Assembly (NCBI GenBank): GCA_902788805.1
Contig: CADALO010000002.1
Span: 254,349-318,348, forward strand
DNA length: 64,000 nt
Direction of reading: 5' to 3'
Source of the DNA: an uncultured Bacteroidota bacterium
Lineage (GTDB): Bacteria > Bacteroidota > Bacteroidia > Bacteroidales > P3
A program made the translations under genes and the position numbers. The stretch's first letter is position 1; each line of letters opens with the position of its first letter. The notes beneath the pieces are model-generated. The model did not search any database. It was not told the origin of the DNA and saw only the letters and a list, made by a program, of their open reading frames with translations. Shown piece by piece: positions 38,100 to 46,437 of this stretch.

Positions 38100-39395
38100 T
38101 CACTTAACATATAGGTCGAACACCTCGTTGAGGCGTTTCTTGCACACGGGGCAGAAAGCCGCATAGTCGCGCATCATACACTTTGTGCAGGGGCGGTACA
38201 CACCCTTTGCCTGATAGCCGGCGCCCTCGTAGGCACCCATCGGGCCGTTGTCGCGTTTGCCGAGGCCTTCCACAGGCTTTGTCGGTATTGGCGTACCTTG
38301 CGGAACCATCGACTGCCATTTGCTGCCGAAGTCGACCAGCGTGGTGATGTTGGGTTCCACCGGTTCGCGACCGTTGTTGTGGATGTCGTTGTAGCTCAGC
38401 TCGTCGTCCACATATTCGTCGGCCAAGCCGCCAATCGAGTGGCCAAGTTCGTGAGGCAGAATCCACATTGACATTGCCTGCACCGCGCTGAAGGCATAGA
38501 AGTTGTATATCGCACCACCGCCGTAGGTGTCGCAGTTGGCCATAATGATGATATGGTCGTAGGGTACGCCTGCCAGCAGGTCGTGCAGCTGGAACAGCTT
38601 GGTGGTCATCAGGTAGCGGTCGCTGCCGAAGGTGTTGTAGGACGAGCCGACAGCGCTCTTCACATACTTGCCCCTGTTGGGGTCGGTCACTCCGCTCTCC
38701 TGCATCAGCACGCCGACGCCCCACACGTTGAAGTCGCTCTTGCGGCTGGCAAAAGGCTCTTGCGCCACAAGGTAGGAGGCGAATTTCTCAAAGTCGCCCT
38801 GCATCTTCTCGGCGTCGCTCTTGCCGTAGCCCTCGGCCACAATCACCACATCGATTTTGTTGTGCCAGTCGCCGTTGTAGAGCAGCTTGCGTTGCGGTAT
38901 CTCGGTGGTTATCACACTCGTTTGTGTCTGTTTTGGGTCGAAGCGGAAAGTCGTTGCGGTGGCAAACTTGCCGTCGTCGCCGCGTTTCTGCAGGCAGATG
39001 TCTACCGGCTGCTTGGGCATAGGCATCAGCATCACCTCCTCGAAGGTGGCAATGCTGTCCTTGCCGGCAGCGGTTTCGCGATACTCCTCGAACAGCGTGT
39101 TGTAGCAGCGAGAATAGAGGTCCAATCCCGACTTGGCGTCCTTCACCATCAGCCGGTAAGCCCCGTTGTCGATGGGGTCGAGCAGCTGTGTCGTCGAGCC
39201 CGCCCACACATTTTCGCTTTGCATCACAAAGCGTTGCAGCTTGCAGGTGTCGTGCTGCTTGTTGCCCACACGCAGGTAGTCGACACGCAACGTCGCGTCC
39301 TTGAAGTATTTGCTGAACTTGGGCGACTGCTGTGCCTGCAGGGGCAATGCCGCCAGCATCAGCATTATCGGAATATATTTTAACGCTATTCTCAT
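38100..39395 (-). CDS. M64 family metallopeptidase (IgA-peptidase-like)
   Basis: 431 residues from ATG at 39395. The signal peptide is MRIALKYIPIMLMLAALPLQ. A beta-rich N-terminal domain typical of M64 proteins occupies residues about 25-170. The peptidase domain begins around IDVVIVAEGYG. The zinc site HELGHSIGGLADEY has His315 and His319, with Asp/Glu following. The tail carries paired cysteines (PCTKCMMRDYAAFCPVCKKR), which may bind zinc or form disulphides. M64 enzymes such as the Clostridium ramosum IgA protease are secreted; here the substrate is unknown. A -7 box lies six bases upstream of the ATG. Confidence 0.87.
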   Translation of the reverse strand: MRIALKYIPIMLMLAALPLQAQQSPKFSKYFKDATLRVDYLRVGNKQHDTCKLQRFVMQSENVWAGSTTQLLDPIDNGAYRLMVKDAKSGLDLYSRCYNTLFEEYRETAAGKDSIATFEEVMLMPMPKQPVDICLQKRGDDGKFATATTFRFDPKQTQTSVITTEIPQRKLLYNGDWHNKIDVVIVAEGYGKSDAEKMQGDFEKFASYLVAQEPFASRKSDFNVWGVGVLMQESGVTDPNRGKYVKSAVGSSYNTFGSDRYLMTTKLFQLHDLLAGVPYDHIIIMANCDTYGGGAIYNFYAFSAVQAMSMWILPHELGHSIGGLADEYVDDELSYNDIHNNGREPVEPNITTLVDFGSKWQSMVPQGTPIPTKPVEGLGKRDNGPMGAYEGAGYQAKGVYRPCTKCMMRDYAAFCPVCKKRLNEVFDLYVK

Positions 39396-39401
39396 TTTTT
39401 G

Positions 39402-39409
39402 CAAAAATA
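39402..39409 (-). promoter_or_regulatory. -7 promoter box before the M64 gene
   Basis: On the minus strand TATTTTTG matches TAnnTTTG exactly and is followed by CAAAAA and then the ATG at 39395. If used, the transcript would be leaderless or nearly so. No good -33 TTTG is seen. Confidence 0.5.
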
Positions 39410-39442
39410 CAACACTTAATAACGCACCTTATTAAAAAATAT

Positions 39443-39473
39443 TTTGCCAATCCACACAACATTCGTACTTTTG
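39443..39473 (+). promoter_or_regulatory. Complete Bacteroidota promoter (-33 and -7)
   Basis: TTTG at 39443-39446 and TACTTTTG at 39466-39473 are 19 bases apart. This matches the TTTG-N19-TAnnTTTG consensus of the primary sigma factor. It lies 23 bases upstream of the Sua5-type gene start. Confidence 0.8.
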
Positions 39474-39496
39474 CACCTTCAAAAAGCACTCGAAAA

Positions 39497-40117
39497 ATGC
39501 TCTTAAAGATATATCAAGACAATCCTAACTACAACGATGTCAATCGTGTAGCCGACGTTCTGAACGATGGTGGAATAGCCATTCTGCCCACCGACACTTT
39601 GTATGCTTTTGTGTGCAGTATGGAGTTTAAGAAGGCTGTTGAGACCATTGCGCGTCTCAAAGGCTTCTCGCTCAAGAAGGCGAAATACTCGATGCTGTGT
39701 CCCGACATCAGCACCGTGGCCGAGTATGTGCGTCCGATGGATCGCGACACCTTCCAGCTGCTGCGCCAATGCCTACCCGGGCCCTTCACGTTCATTATGG
39801 ACGCCAACGGCAACGTGCCGCGCAACTATCTGAATCCCAACCGCACCATTGGTGTGCGTGTGCCGGCCAACCCCGTTTTCAACGCAATTGTCAATGCTGT
39901 CGGCTGTCCGCTGATAGGCACCTCGGTACGCACCCTCGATGCCGACCGCGAGAGCGAATATCTGACCGACCCCGAACTCATCTATGAGCTGTTTGGACAC
40001 CACGTCGACGTCGTGGTCGACGGCGGCATCGGCGAGGACACACCTTCGACCGTCATCGACTGCAGCGGCGGCCAGCTCGAAATAATACGCCAGGGAAAAG
40101 GAGAGGTGGAGCTATGA
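39497..40117 (+). CDS. Sua5/YciO/YrdC/YwlC family protein
   Basis: 206 residues from ATG at 39497; longer upstream frames overlap the promoter. The YrdC domain fills the protein: GGIAILPTDTLYAFVCSM, RLKGFSLKKAKYSMLCPD, CLPGPFTFIMDANGNVP and GVRVPANPVFNAIVNAVGCP. TsaC/Sua5 proteins make threonylcarbamoyl-AMP for tRNA t6A37; YciO relatives share the fold but have an uncertain role. The LKGFSLKKAKYS variant of the usual KxR motif looks YciO-like, so the assignment stays at family level. The stop overlaps the next start (ATGA). Confidence 0.88.
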   Translation: MLLKIYQDNPNYNDVNRVADVLNDGGIAILPTDTLYAFVCSMEFKKAVETIARLKGFSLKKAKYSMLCPDISTVAEYVRPMDRDTFQLLRQCLPGPFTFIMDANGNVPRNYLNPNRTIGVRVPANPVFNAIVNAVGCPLIGTSVRTLDADRESEYLTDPELIYELFGHHVDVVVDGGIGEDTPSTVIDCSGGQLEIIRQGKGEVEL

Positions 40118-40581
40118 AAATACAGATTTCCACCAACCAGCAACGGCAGTCGGGCCCTTGGGGGTTCCTGACGCGCACCATAGTGCTCACCCTCGCCACC
40201 ATCATCGCCATCAAGCTCCTGCCGGGTGTCCGCATCGAAGGCGGCAGCGTGTGGGTGGCCATTATGACAGCCCTTGTCATCTCGCTGCTCGACAACTTCC
40301 TGCGCCCCATCCTCATCTTCATCACCTTGCCGTTCACGGTGCTTACAATGGGGCTGTTCATATTTATCATCAACGCCATCATCATCGAACTGACCGCCTC
40401 CATCGTGGGGCCCTTCCAGGTCGATTCGTTCGGCTACGCCTTGCTTTTCAGCCTTATCATCACGGCGCTCAACTACCTGCTCGAGCTCCCTAACCGCTGG
40501 CTGAACCGCACCACCTACAAGCCCCGCGGCGACAAAGACACCGACGACGACGGATTTACCGAATACAAAGAGGTGCAATAG
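40114..40581 (+). CDS. Small four-helix membrane protein (phage holin 4 / YvlD family)
   Basis: 155 residues with four hydrophobic segments: TIVLTLATIIAIKLLPGV, VAIMTALVISLLDNFLRPIL, LTMGLFIFIINAIIIELTA and YALLFSLIITALNYLLEL. The LLDNFLRPILIFITLPFTVLT region is characteristic of the PF04020 'holin' family, which is found widely in bacterial chromosomes and is mostly not phage-encoded. The tail is charged (GDKDTDDDGFTEYKEVQ) and probably cytoplasmic. Function is unknown. It is coupled to the upstream Sua5-type gene by a four-base overlap. Confidence 0.8.
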   Translation: MKIQISTNQQRQSGPWGFLTRTIVLTLATIIAIKLLPGVRIEGGSVWVAIMTALVISLLDNFLRPILIFITLPFTVLTMGLFIFIINAIIIELTASIVGPFQVDSFGYALLFSLIITALNYLLELPNRWLNRTTYKPRGDKDTDDDGFTEYKEVQ

Positions 40582-40709
40582 GCTGGGGCAATGATTTGAT
40601 TTCCAGAAATCTTGTTTGAAAATACAAAGTGCCGGCATTTTGCCGACATTTTTTTTGCAATGTCTCAAGACAGGGTTTGGCCTGTGGCAATGCCGCTTTT
40701 CGGCTATAC

Positions 40710-40822
40710 CTCCACTGGTTGATGTCCGCTTGTTGTCCGCTTGATGTCCGCTTGTTGTCCGCTTTAAAAGCGGACAACAAGCGGACATCAAGCGGACAAC
40801 AAGCGGACATCAACCAGTGGAG
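40710..40822. repeat. Long perfect 11-bp-unit palindrome, GTCCGCTT type, copy 1
   Basis: The 56-bp arms (40710-40765 and 40767-40822) pair perfectly around one A. Each arm starts CTCCACTGGTTGATG and contains four units, GATGTCCGCTT and GTTGTCCGCTT in alternation, 11 bases each. It lies between the convergent holin-like and subtilase genes. The stretch from 40582 to 40961 holds no other gene. Confidence 0.95.
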
Positions 40823-40961
40823 ATACGACTGAATTATGGCCGAGAATGGGTGGAAATACTGGCGGTTTGAGGGGTTTTAAATAATCTGGGTCCCGGCGCG
40901 GAGTGGCGGGACCCAGGGAAAGGGTTGACCTGTTAGGGGTTGTATGTCTGAATATCAGATA

Positions 40962-43253
40962 TTAGAACGCAAACTGGATGCCTGCTTCAAGCTGGGGCAG
41001 GATGAACTGGCCGACGGGGACATCCTTGTTGAGGTCGTTGAGGCGGTAGCGGGCATAGATGCCGAGCCAGTCGCGGGTGAGGCGTGTGGTGACGCCCCAG
41101 TTCCAGCGGTAGTCGTCGAGGAGGTCGAGGCTGCGCAGCGTCTGTTTGCGCGTTGCGGCGATGTCGCCGTTGTGCTCGCCTTTGAGTATATAGGCATTAT
41201 AGCTCCAGTTGCCATAGACGCCGATGTCCCAATGCCATCCCTTGTGGAAGATGCCGCCGGGACGCAGACGCACACGCTGGTAGATTTCGATGCCGAGCTC
41301 GCCGAGGTTGAGCTTGTGCTTGGTCACTTTCTTATCGAGCCAGCGGACATCGTCGTCCATAGCTGCCAGCGAGTCGAGACGGTTGGCCTCGTTGCCGAAA
41401 CGTAATGATGTGTGGCCGTATTCGAGGGCCCAGCCCCAGCCGTAGCCTTTGGTGAAATAGTGGGTCTTGCGGATGCCGATACGTTTGGCGGGCGACCAGA
41501 AGTTGTGCTCCAGCTCGTCGGCGCGGATGTTGACGGGGACGCCGAGCATAACGTAGCGCTCCGTCAGCGATTTCTTTTCTTTCAGGCTTTGGCTGAAGTG
41601 GAGCTTGTCTGTCTCGTCGTATTGGTCTCCAGTCATTCCGACATACATAACGCTCATATAATCACCATTGTTGAGGTTGTAGCTCTCGACGTAGCCGTCC
41701 AGCTGTGCGGTGATGACTTCGCCGCTGGTGATTTCGAGATAGGTTTCGGTGTTGAAGTCCTTCAATTCAAGTTTCTTGTAGCTGTGGATTGTGCCGTCGG
41801 GTGTGCTGCTCTTGATGAAGATGCGGCATTTGTCGTAGTTCTTCAGCGGCACAAGGTTTACATTTTCGCCATCTTTGACGAACTTGAAGGTGGGCTCGGC
41901 GGGTTTGCTGTTGCCGGTGAAGTAGCCGGCTTGCGGCACGCCGTAGCCGTAGGTGTAGTCGCAGTAGGGGTAGAGGTCGGCGGATTTCTCAATCTCGTGG
42001 AAGAGCTGCATTGCCGTGAGGCCCGGTTTGGCTTGCAGGGCGCAGGCGGCGAAACCGGCCACGAGGGGGCAGCTGAAGCTGGTGCCGTCGACGAAATGGT
42101 ATTTGTCGTTGCTGGCGCCGGTGTTGGCTGTGTAGGCGTGGCCGAAGGCGACGACGTTGGGTTTCTGGCGGCCGTCGGCGCTGGGGCCGTAGCTGCTGAA
42201 GCTTATATGTTCATACTCTGTAAGGCTGTTGCTGATGCCGCCCACGCAGAGCACGCTGTCGGCATCGCTGGGGGTGATGATGGTGAGCCAGCTGTCGTCG
42301 GTGCCTTCGTTGCCGGCGCTGTTGCAGACAAGGATGCCTTTGCGTGCCGCCATATTGCCGGCTTTAGCCACATAGCTCTGGCCGTTCATATCCTTGGTGT
42401 AGTAGCGGTCCTTGCCGTAGCCGAGCGATGAGCTGATGATCTGTGCGCCGTTCTTGTCGGCCCACTCGACGGCCATCTGCCACCATACCTCCTCTTTGAA
42501 GGGCTCGGCCTCTATCTCGGTGCGTGCCAGCAGGAACTCGGCGCCGGTGGCCATACCGATGTCTGTGCGGACTTCGCCGTCGGAGCCTTGATAGCGGTGG
42601 ATGCCTGCTATGCAGCTGAGGGTCATCAGGCCGTGGCTGTTCCAGCCGTAGACGTTCTCTTTCTTGTTGGGGAAGTTCCAGGTCTTGATGATGCGGCCTT
42701 CGTCGCGCAGGTGCTTGAAGGCTATGTGGGTGTTGACCTGCGGGAAGCCACCGTCGAACACAGCGATGCGCACACCCTTGCCGTCGATGCCGGCATTGCG
42801 GAAGTTGTCGCGACCCATACGTATGAGCTGGTCGGCCGGTGCGCCTTCGGAGAAGAGGCCTGTCAGGTCGATCGGCTCGCTGTCTTCGGCTTTGGCCAGA
42901 TGCATATTGCTTTCGAGCATCACCACATCTTTGACGAAGGGCAACTTGCGGAGGGCTGCTATCTGGTCGGGTGTGGCGGTGACGGCCACAGCGTTGAACC
43001 AGCGGCTCTGACCGAAATCGTCGGTGACAATGGCGTCGATTTGATTGACGTAGCTGTCGTTGAGCGGATAGTTGCTGATGTCGTAGAGGTCGGCATTGTT
43101 GAGCCGGTAGCGTTCGATGGCTTTGCTGTCGAAATAACTGTAGGGGTCGAATGTTGTGCCGGCCTTGTCGGTCAGCATCACCCAGTAGTTGTTCTGGGCC
43201 TGGAGCTGTAGGCTGAAGATTATCGCCGCAGCGATGGAAAGGATTTTCTTCAT
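40962..43253 (-). CDS. Subtilisin-like serine peptidase with C-terminal barrel-like domain (paralog A)
   Basis: 763 residues. The signal peptide is MKKILSIAAAIIFSLQLQAQ. A propeptide-like region (about 25-115) precedes the S8 domain: Asp in VRIAVFDGGF (about 165), His in NSHGLMTLSCIAG (about 204), oxyanion Asn in NSAGNEG and Ser in DGTSFSCPLVAGFA (about 391). After a linker (about 460-560), the last 200 residues are strand-like with alternating aromatics (WALEYGHTSLRFG, GWHWDIGVYGNWSYNAYIL, WNWGVTTRLTRDWLGIYARY). They end LEAGIQFAF, like an outer membrane barrel. No T9SS sorting domain is seen. It is 15 bases downstream of its paralog. Confidence 0.85.
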   Translation of the reverse strand: MKKILSIAAAIIFSLQLQAQNNYWVMLTDKAGTTFDPYSYFDSKAIERYRLNNADLYDISNYPLNDSYVNQIDAIVTDDFGQSRWFNAVAVTATPDQIAALRKLPFVKDVVMLESNMHLAKAEDSEPIDLTGLFSEGAPADQLIRMGRDNFRNAGIDGKGVRIAVFDGGFPQVNTHIAFKHLRDEGRIIKTWNFPNKKENVYGWNSHGLMTLSCIAGIHRYQGSDGEVRTDIGMATGAEFLLARTEIEAEPFKEEVWWQMAVEWADKNGAQIISSSLGYGKDRYYTKDMNGQSYVAKAGNMAARKGILVCNSAGNEGTDDSWLTIITPSDADSVLCVGGISNSLTEYEHISFSSYGPSADGRQKPNVVAFGHAYTANTGASNDKYHFVDGTSFSCPLVAGFAACALQAKPGLTAMQLFHEIEKSADLYPYCDYTYGYGVPQAGYFTGNSKPAEPTFKFVKDGENVNLVPLKNYDKCRIFIKSSTPDGTIHSYKKLELKDFNTETYLEITSGEVITAQLDGYVESYNLNNGDYMSVMYVGMTGDQYDETDKLHFSQSLKEKKSLTERYVMLGVPVNIRADELEHNFWSPAKRIGIRKTHYFTKGYGWGWALEYGHTSLRFGNEANRLDSLAAMDDDVRWLDKKVTKHKLNLGELGIEIYQRVRLRPGGIFHKGWHWDIGVYGNWSYNAYILKGEHNGDIAATRKQTLRSLDLLDDYRWNWGVTTRLTRDWLGIYARYRLNDLNKDVPVGQFILPQLEAGIQFAF

Positions 43254-43268
43254 TGTTTGTTTATTTTG

Positions 43269-45635
43269 TTAGAATGATAATTGAATTCCGAGTTCGAGGC
43301 GCGGCAGGTCGAGGCTTGGCTGGCTCATACGGTAGCGGCCGTAGATGCCTATCCAGTTCCAGACGAGGCGCGAGGTGAGGCCCCAGTTCCAGTTGCTGGC
43401 GGGTTCGACTTCGCTGTAGACGTTGGTTTGCAGCTGCGCGGCGCCGGGGTTTTGGTTTTCGTTGTAGCTGACAATGTATTCGTTGGCGTGCAGGCCTCCG
43501 AAGATGCCGAGGTCCCAATGGAGTCCTTTATTGGTCTTGCCGGTGTTGACGAGGCGTATGCGCTGGAAGAGCTCGAGGTTCACATCGTAGCAGAAGTAGC
43601 GCTTACTGTCGACATTGGTGAAGTCGGTGATGGCGAGGGTGTTGTCCCAGCCGTTGGCTGTGGCGGGGTCGTAGCGGAATATCTTGTCGGCGACCTCAAA
43701 GCCGAAGCCGAGGCCATACCATTTGCGGAAGTTGCGCAAGAAGCGGAAGCCGAAGTTGTAGGCGTCGCTGTAGCGCATCGTGTAGGGGAAGAACCAGTTG
43801 ATGCCGTATTGGAAGTAGACCTCGCTGGTATACTTCTTGCCCACGCCCCAGTTGCTGACGGCGTTGTCGGCAAGGCTGCGGTTGCCCATCTCGAAGGTGT
43901 TCTCTTGGATGAATCCGGCTGTGTCGATGATGTAGTATTCAAATTGGTGGTCGGCATCTGCGTAATCGGTGATATCGCTCCCCTTCAGGCTTATGCTGTT
44001 GGTGAAGCCGTTGACGTGAGCCACCAGCGTGTGCCCGTAGACAGCGCCTTTGGGGATTGCGATGCAGTTCTTGTCGGGGTCCATATTCTCAATGCCGAGG
44101 TTGACATAGTTCTTTATCAGGCCGTTCTCGTCCTGGATTTTGAACATTATGACATCCTCGTTCTCTTTGATGCTGACGACACCGTTTGTGACAGCGGTCT
44201 TTTTGAAGGTGTTTTTCTTTGTCTGTGCATTGGGATAGATGACGATGAAGTCGCCAAGCTGCATAAATCTGAATGTGGCAGCGGGTTCGATGTTCCTTAC
44301 GGCAAAATCGGTAAAGAACGATGCCTGCGGCACACCGTAGCCGAAGGCGTAGTCATAGTAGGGATAGAGGTCGGCCGACTGCTCGATGAGGGATTTCATC
44401 TGCATTGCCGTGTTTTTCTCATCGCGCACAGCTTGCATAGCGCAAGCGCAGAAGCCAGTCGTCAGCGGCGACGAGAAGGAGGTGCCGGCAGCGAAGGTTG
44501 TGGCGGTGTCGTTGTTGGGGTCGGAGACCTCGGCATAGCCGAAGTTGCAGACGTTGGGTTTCAGGCGTCCGTCGGCAGTAGGGCCGTAGCTGCTGAAGCC
44601 GATGTGCTGGTAGGTGGTCAGCGAAGGCTCGATGCCGCCAACAGAGAGGATGCTGTCGGCATCGGCAGGGGCACCGATGATTTTCCAGTTCTCGTCCTCG
44701 CCCGAGTTGCCGGCGCTGTTGCATACAAGTATGCCTTTGCGAGCAGCAAGGTTGGCGGCCTTTGAGACGTAGCTGCGGCCGTCCATCTCCCACGTGTAGT
44801 GGCGGTCCTGGGTGTAACCCAGCGAGCTGTTGATGATGTCGGCGCCGTTCTTGTCGGCCCATTCAACGGCCTGTGCCCACCATACCTCCTCCTTGAAGGG
44901 CTCGGGGTCGACCTCGGTCTTGGCCAGCAGGAAGGTGGCACCTGTTGCCAAACCCAGCAGCTTGTCGCCCATCTTGCCGGCAATGCAGCTGAGCACCATC
45001 GTGCCGTGGCTGTGGTTGTCGTAGACATCGGCAGTCTTGTCGGTAAAGTTCCAGGTGGCGACGATTTGATTGTTGTCGCGCAGATGCTTGAAAGCCTTGT
45101 GCGTATTTACGGCGTGGAAGCCTCCGTCGAAGACGGCTATGCGGATGCCTGTGCCGTTGAAGCCTTTATCGACAAAGATATTGCCCTGCATACGCAGCAA
45201 CTGGTCGGTGATGCCATAGCTCCAAGGCAGGTCGGTGGTTTCCGTTCTGTCGGCCTTGCTGGTTTCTCTGGCGGCGGCAATCTGCATCTCGGTGGCAATC
45301 ATATCGGTGCCTTTGACGAAGGGCAGCTTCTCGATTCGGGCTATCTCGTCGTCGGTTGCCATCACAGCAATGGCGTTGAACCAACGGCTCTGGCCAACCT
45401 CTTCGGTGGCAATGGCGTTGATTTGATTGACATAGCTGTCGTTGAGCGGATAGTTGCTGATGTCGTAGAGGTCGGCATTGTTGATGCGGTAGCGTTCGAT
45501 GGCTTTGGCATCGAAATAGCTGTAGGGGTCGAATGTTGTGCCGGCCTTGTCGGTCAGGAAGACCCAGTAGCAGGATTGGGCGTTGGTGCCGATTGCGGCA
45601 ACGGTCAAAGCGATGATTAAGAGTATTTTCTTCAT
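43269..45635 (-). CDS. Subtilisin-like serine peptidase with C-terminal barrel-like domain (paralog B)
   Basis: 788 residues, paralogous to the next gene over its whole length; the N-terminal segment YWVFLTDKAGTTFDPYSYFD is almost identical. The catalytic set is complete: IAVFDGGF, NHSHGTMVLSCIAG, NSAGNSGEDENW and AAGTSFSSPLTTGFC. The C-terminal 230 residues again show barrel-like strands (EVYFQYGINWFFPYTMRYSD, YGLGFGFEVADKIFRYD, GLHWDLGIFGGLHANEYIV) and end LELGIQLSF. I infer an outer-membrane-tethered protease pair that arose by tandem duplication. It follows recO by 18 bases on the minus strand. Confidence 0.85.
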   Translation of the reverse strand: MKKILLIIALTVAAIGTNAQSCYWVFLTDKAGTTFDPYSYFDAKAIERYRINNADLYDISNYPLNDSYVNQINAIATEEVGQSRWFNAIAVMATDDEIARIEKLPFVKGTDMIATEMQIAAARETSKADRTETTDLPWSYGITDQLLRMQGNIFVDKGFNGTGIRIAVFDGGFHAVNTHKAFKHLRDNNQIVATWNFTDKTADVYDNHSHGTMVLSCIAGKMGDKLLGLATGATFLLAKTEVDPEPFKEEVWWAQAVEWADKNGADIINSSLGYTQDRHYTWEMDGRSYVSKAANLAARKGILVCNSAGNSGEDENWKIIGAPADADSILSVGGIEPSLTTYQHIGFSSYGPTADGRLKPNVCNFGYAEVSDPNNDTATTFAAGTSFSSPLTTGFCACAMQAVRDEKNTAMQMKSLIEQSADLYPYYDYAFGYGVPQASFFTDFAVRNIEPAATFRFMQLGDFIVIYPNAQTKKNTFKKTAVTNGVVSIKENEDVIMFKIQDENGLIKNYVNLGIENMDPDKNCIAIPKGAVYGHTLVAHVNGFTNSISLKGSDITDYADADHQFEYYIIDTAGFIQENTFEMGNRSLADNAVSNWGVGKKYTSEVYFQYGINWFFPYTMRYSDAYNFGFRFLRNFRKWYGLGFGFEVADKIFRYDPATANGWDNTLAITDFTNVDSKRYFCYDVNLELFQRIRLVNTGKTNKGLHWDLGIFGGLHANEYIVSYNENQNPGAAQLQTNVYSEVEPASNWNWGLTSRLVWNWIGIYGRYRMSQPSLDLPRLELGIQLSF

Positions 45636-45653
45636 TGGTATGTTGTTTTATTG

Positions 45654-46424
45654 TTATCTTAGAACTGCGTGCAGCACCTCGTGCGAGGTGAAGTTGCGGA
45701 AGTCGGTGAGGTGCACGTGGTAGTATTCCAGCAGGTTGGAGAGCGTTGTGCTTCGTTGCTTCTGCGTCAGCGGCGGCATCTGGCTGTTGTTAAGCGTGCT
45801 GTGCAGGCAGGAGTGGAAGTTTGAGCTTGCCGGCTCGTCAAGGAAGTAGTCGGCATTGGGGTTGGTGGCAGCGCTGTAGGCAGACGGTACTGCCTGAAAG
45901 CGCCCTTCCTTCAGGTTGAACAGCGGCTCGCGCTGGCTGTAGTTGTCCATAGGGGCAATGCCGAGATGGTGGGCGGTATTTATAAGGAAGCTGATGGGGA
46001 ACGAGGACATCTCTCTTGAGGCATCCTGACTGCCGTTTTCCGTGTTGTCCAGTAGATTAAGGACATCCACCACATAGTCGAACAGCTGTGTGTTCAGTTC
46101 CTCCTCCTTGAGCGACTTGTACAGCACTTCGTCCATAAAGAACAGCAGAGCCATCTTAATGCCGTCGCTCTGAATATTGTTGTAGTGCGAGGCCGGACGC
46201 ATCTCCTTGATGTACTGCAGCTGCTTCTTGGGGTTGTTGTAAACCGTCATCTCCAGATGGCTCAATGGCTGCATAAGGTTCTGCTTTGTGCGTCCCGACG
46301 AGCTGCGTATGCCCTTGATGATGTATGAACACAAGCCCAATTCGCGGGTGAAGACCTTCGCTATTATGCTGGTCTCGCCGTATTTTGTGGTGTGAAGCAC
46401 CAGGCCCTGTGTCGTCAGTATCAT
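45654..46424 (-). CDS. recO: DNA repair protein RecO
   Basis: 256 residues. RecO, with RecR and RecF, loads RecA on gapped SSB-coated DNA. The N-terminal OB fold is evident in MILTTQGLVLHTTKYGETSIIAKVFTRE read in short pieces: TTQGLVLHTTKYGETSII and GLCSYIIKGIRSS. The C-terminal helical part has ALLFFMDEVLYKSLKEEE. The four-cysteine zinc finger of many RecO proteins is not visible, as I recall for other Bacteroidota RecO. It lies 13 bases after porZ. Confidence 0.9.
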   Translation of the reverse strand: MILTTQGLVLHTTKYGETSIIAKVFTRELGLCSYIIKGIRSSSGRTKQNLMQPLSHLEMTVYNNPKKQLQYIKEMRPASHYNNIQSDGIKMALLFFMDEVLYKSLKEEELNTQLFDYVVDVLNLLDNTENGSQDASREMSSFPISFLINTAHHLGIAPMDNYSQREPLFNLKEGRFQAVPSAYSAATNPNADYFLDEPASSNFHSCLHSTLNNSQMPPLTQKQRSTTLSNLLEYYHVHLTDFRNFTSHEVLHAVLR

Positions 46425-46437
46425 CAGAGTTGTCGGA

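Noticed and set aside
40114..40581. Prophage remnant, because of the holin-family match
   Set aside because: This four-helix family is widespread in bacterial chromosomes, the gene is coupled to a Sua5-type gene, and no phage genes are nearby.
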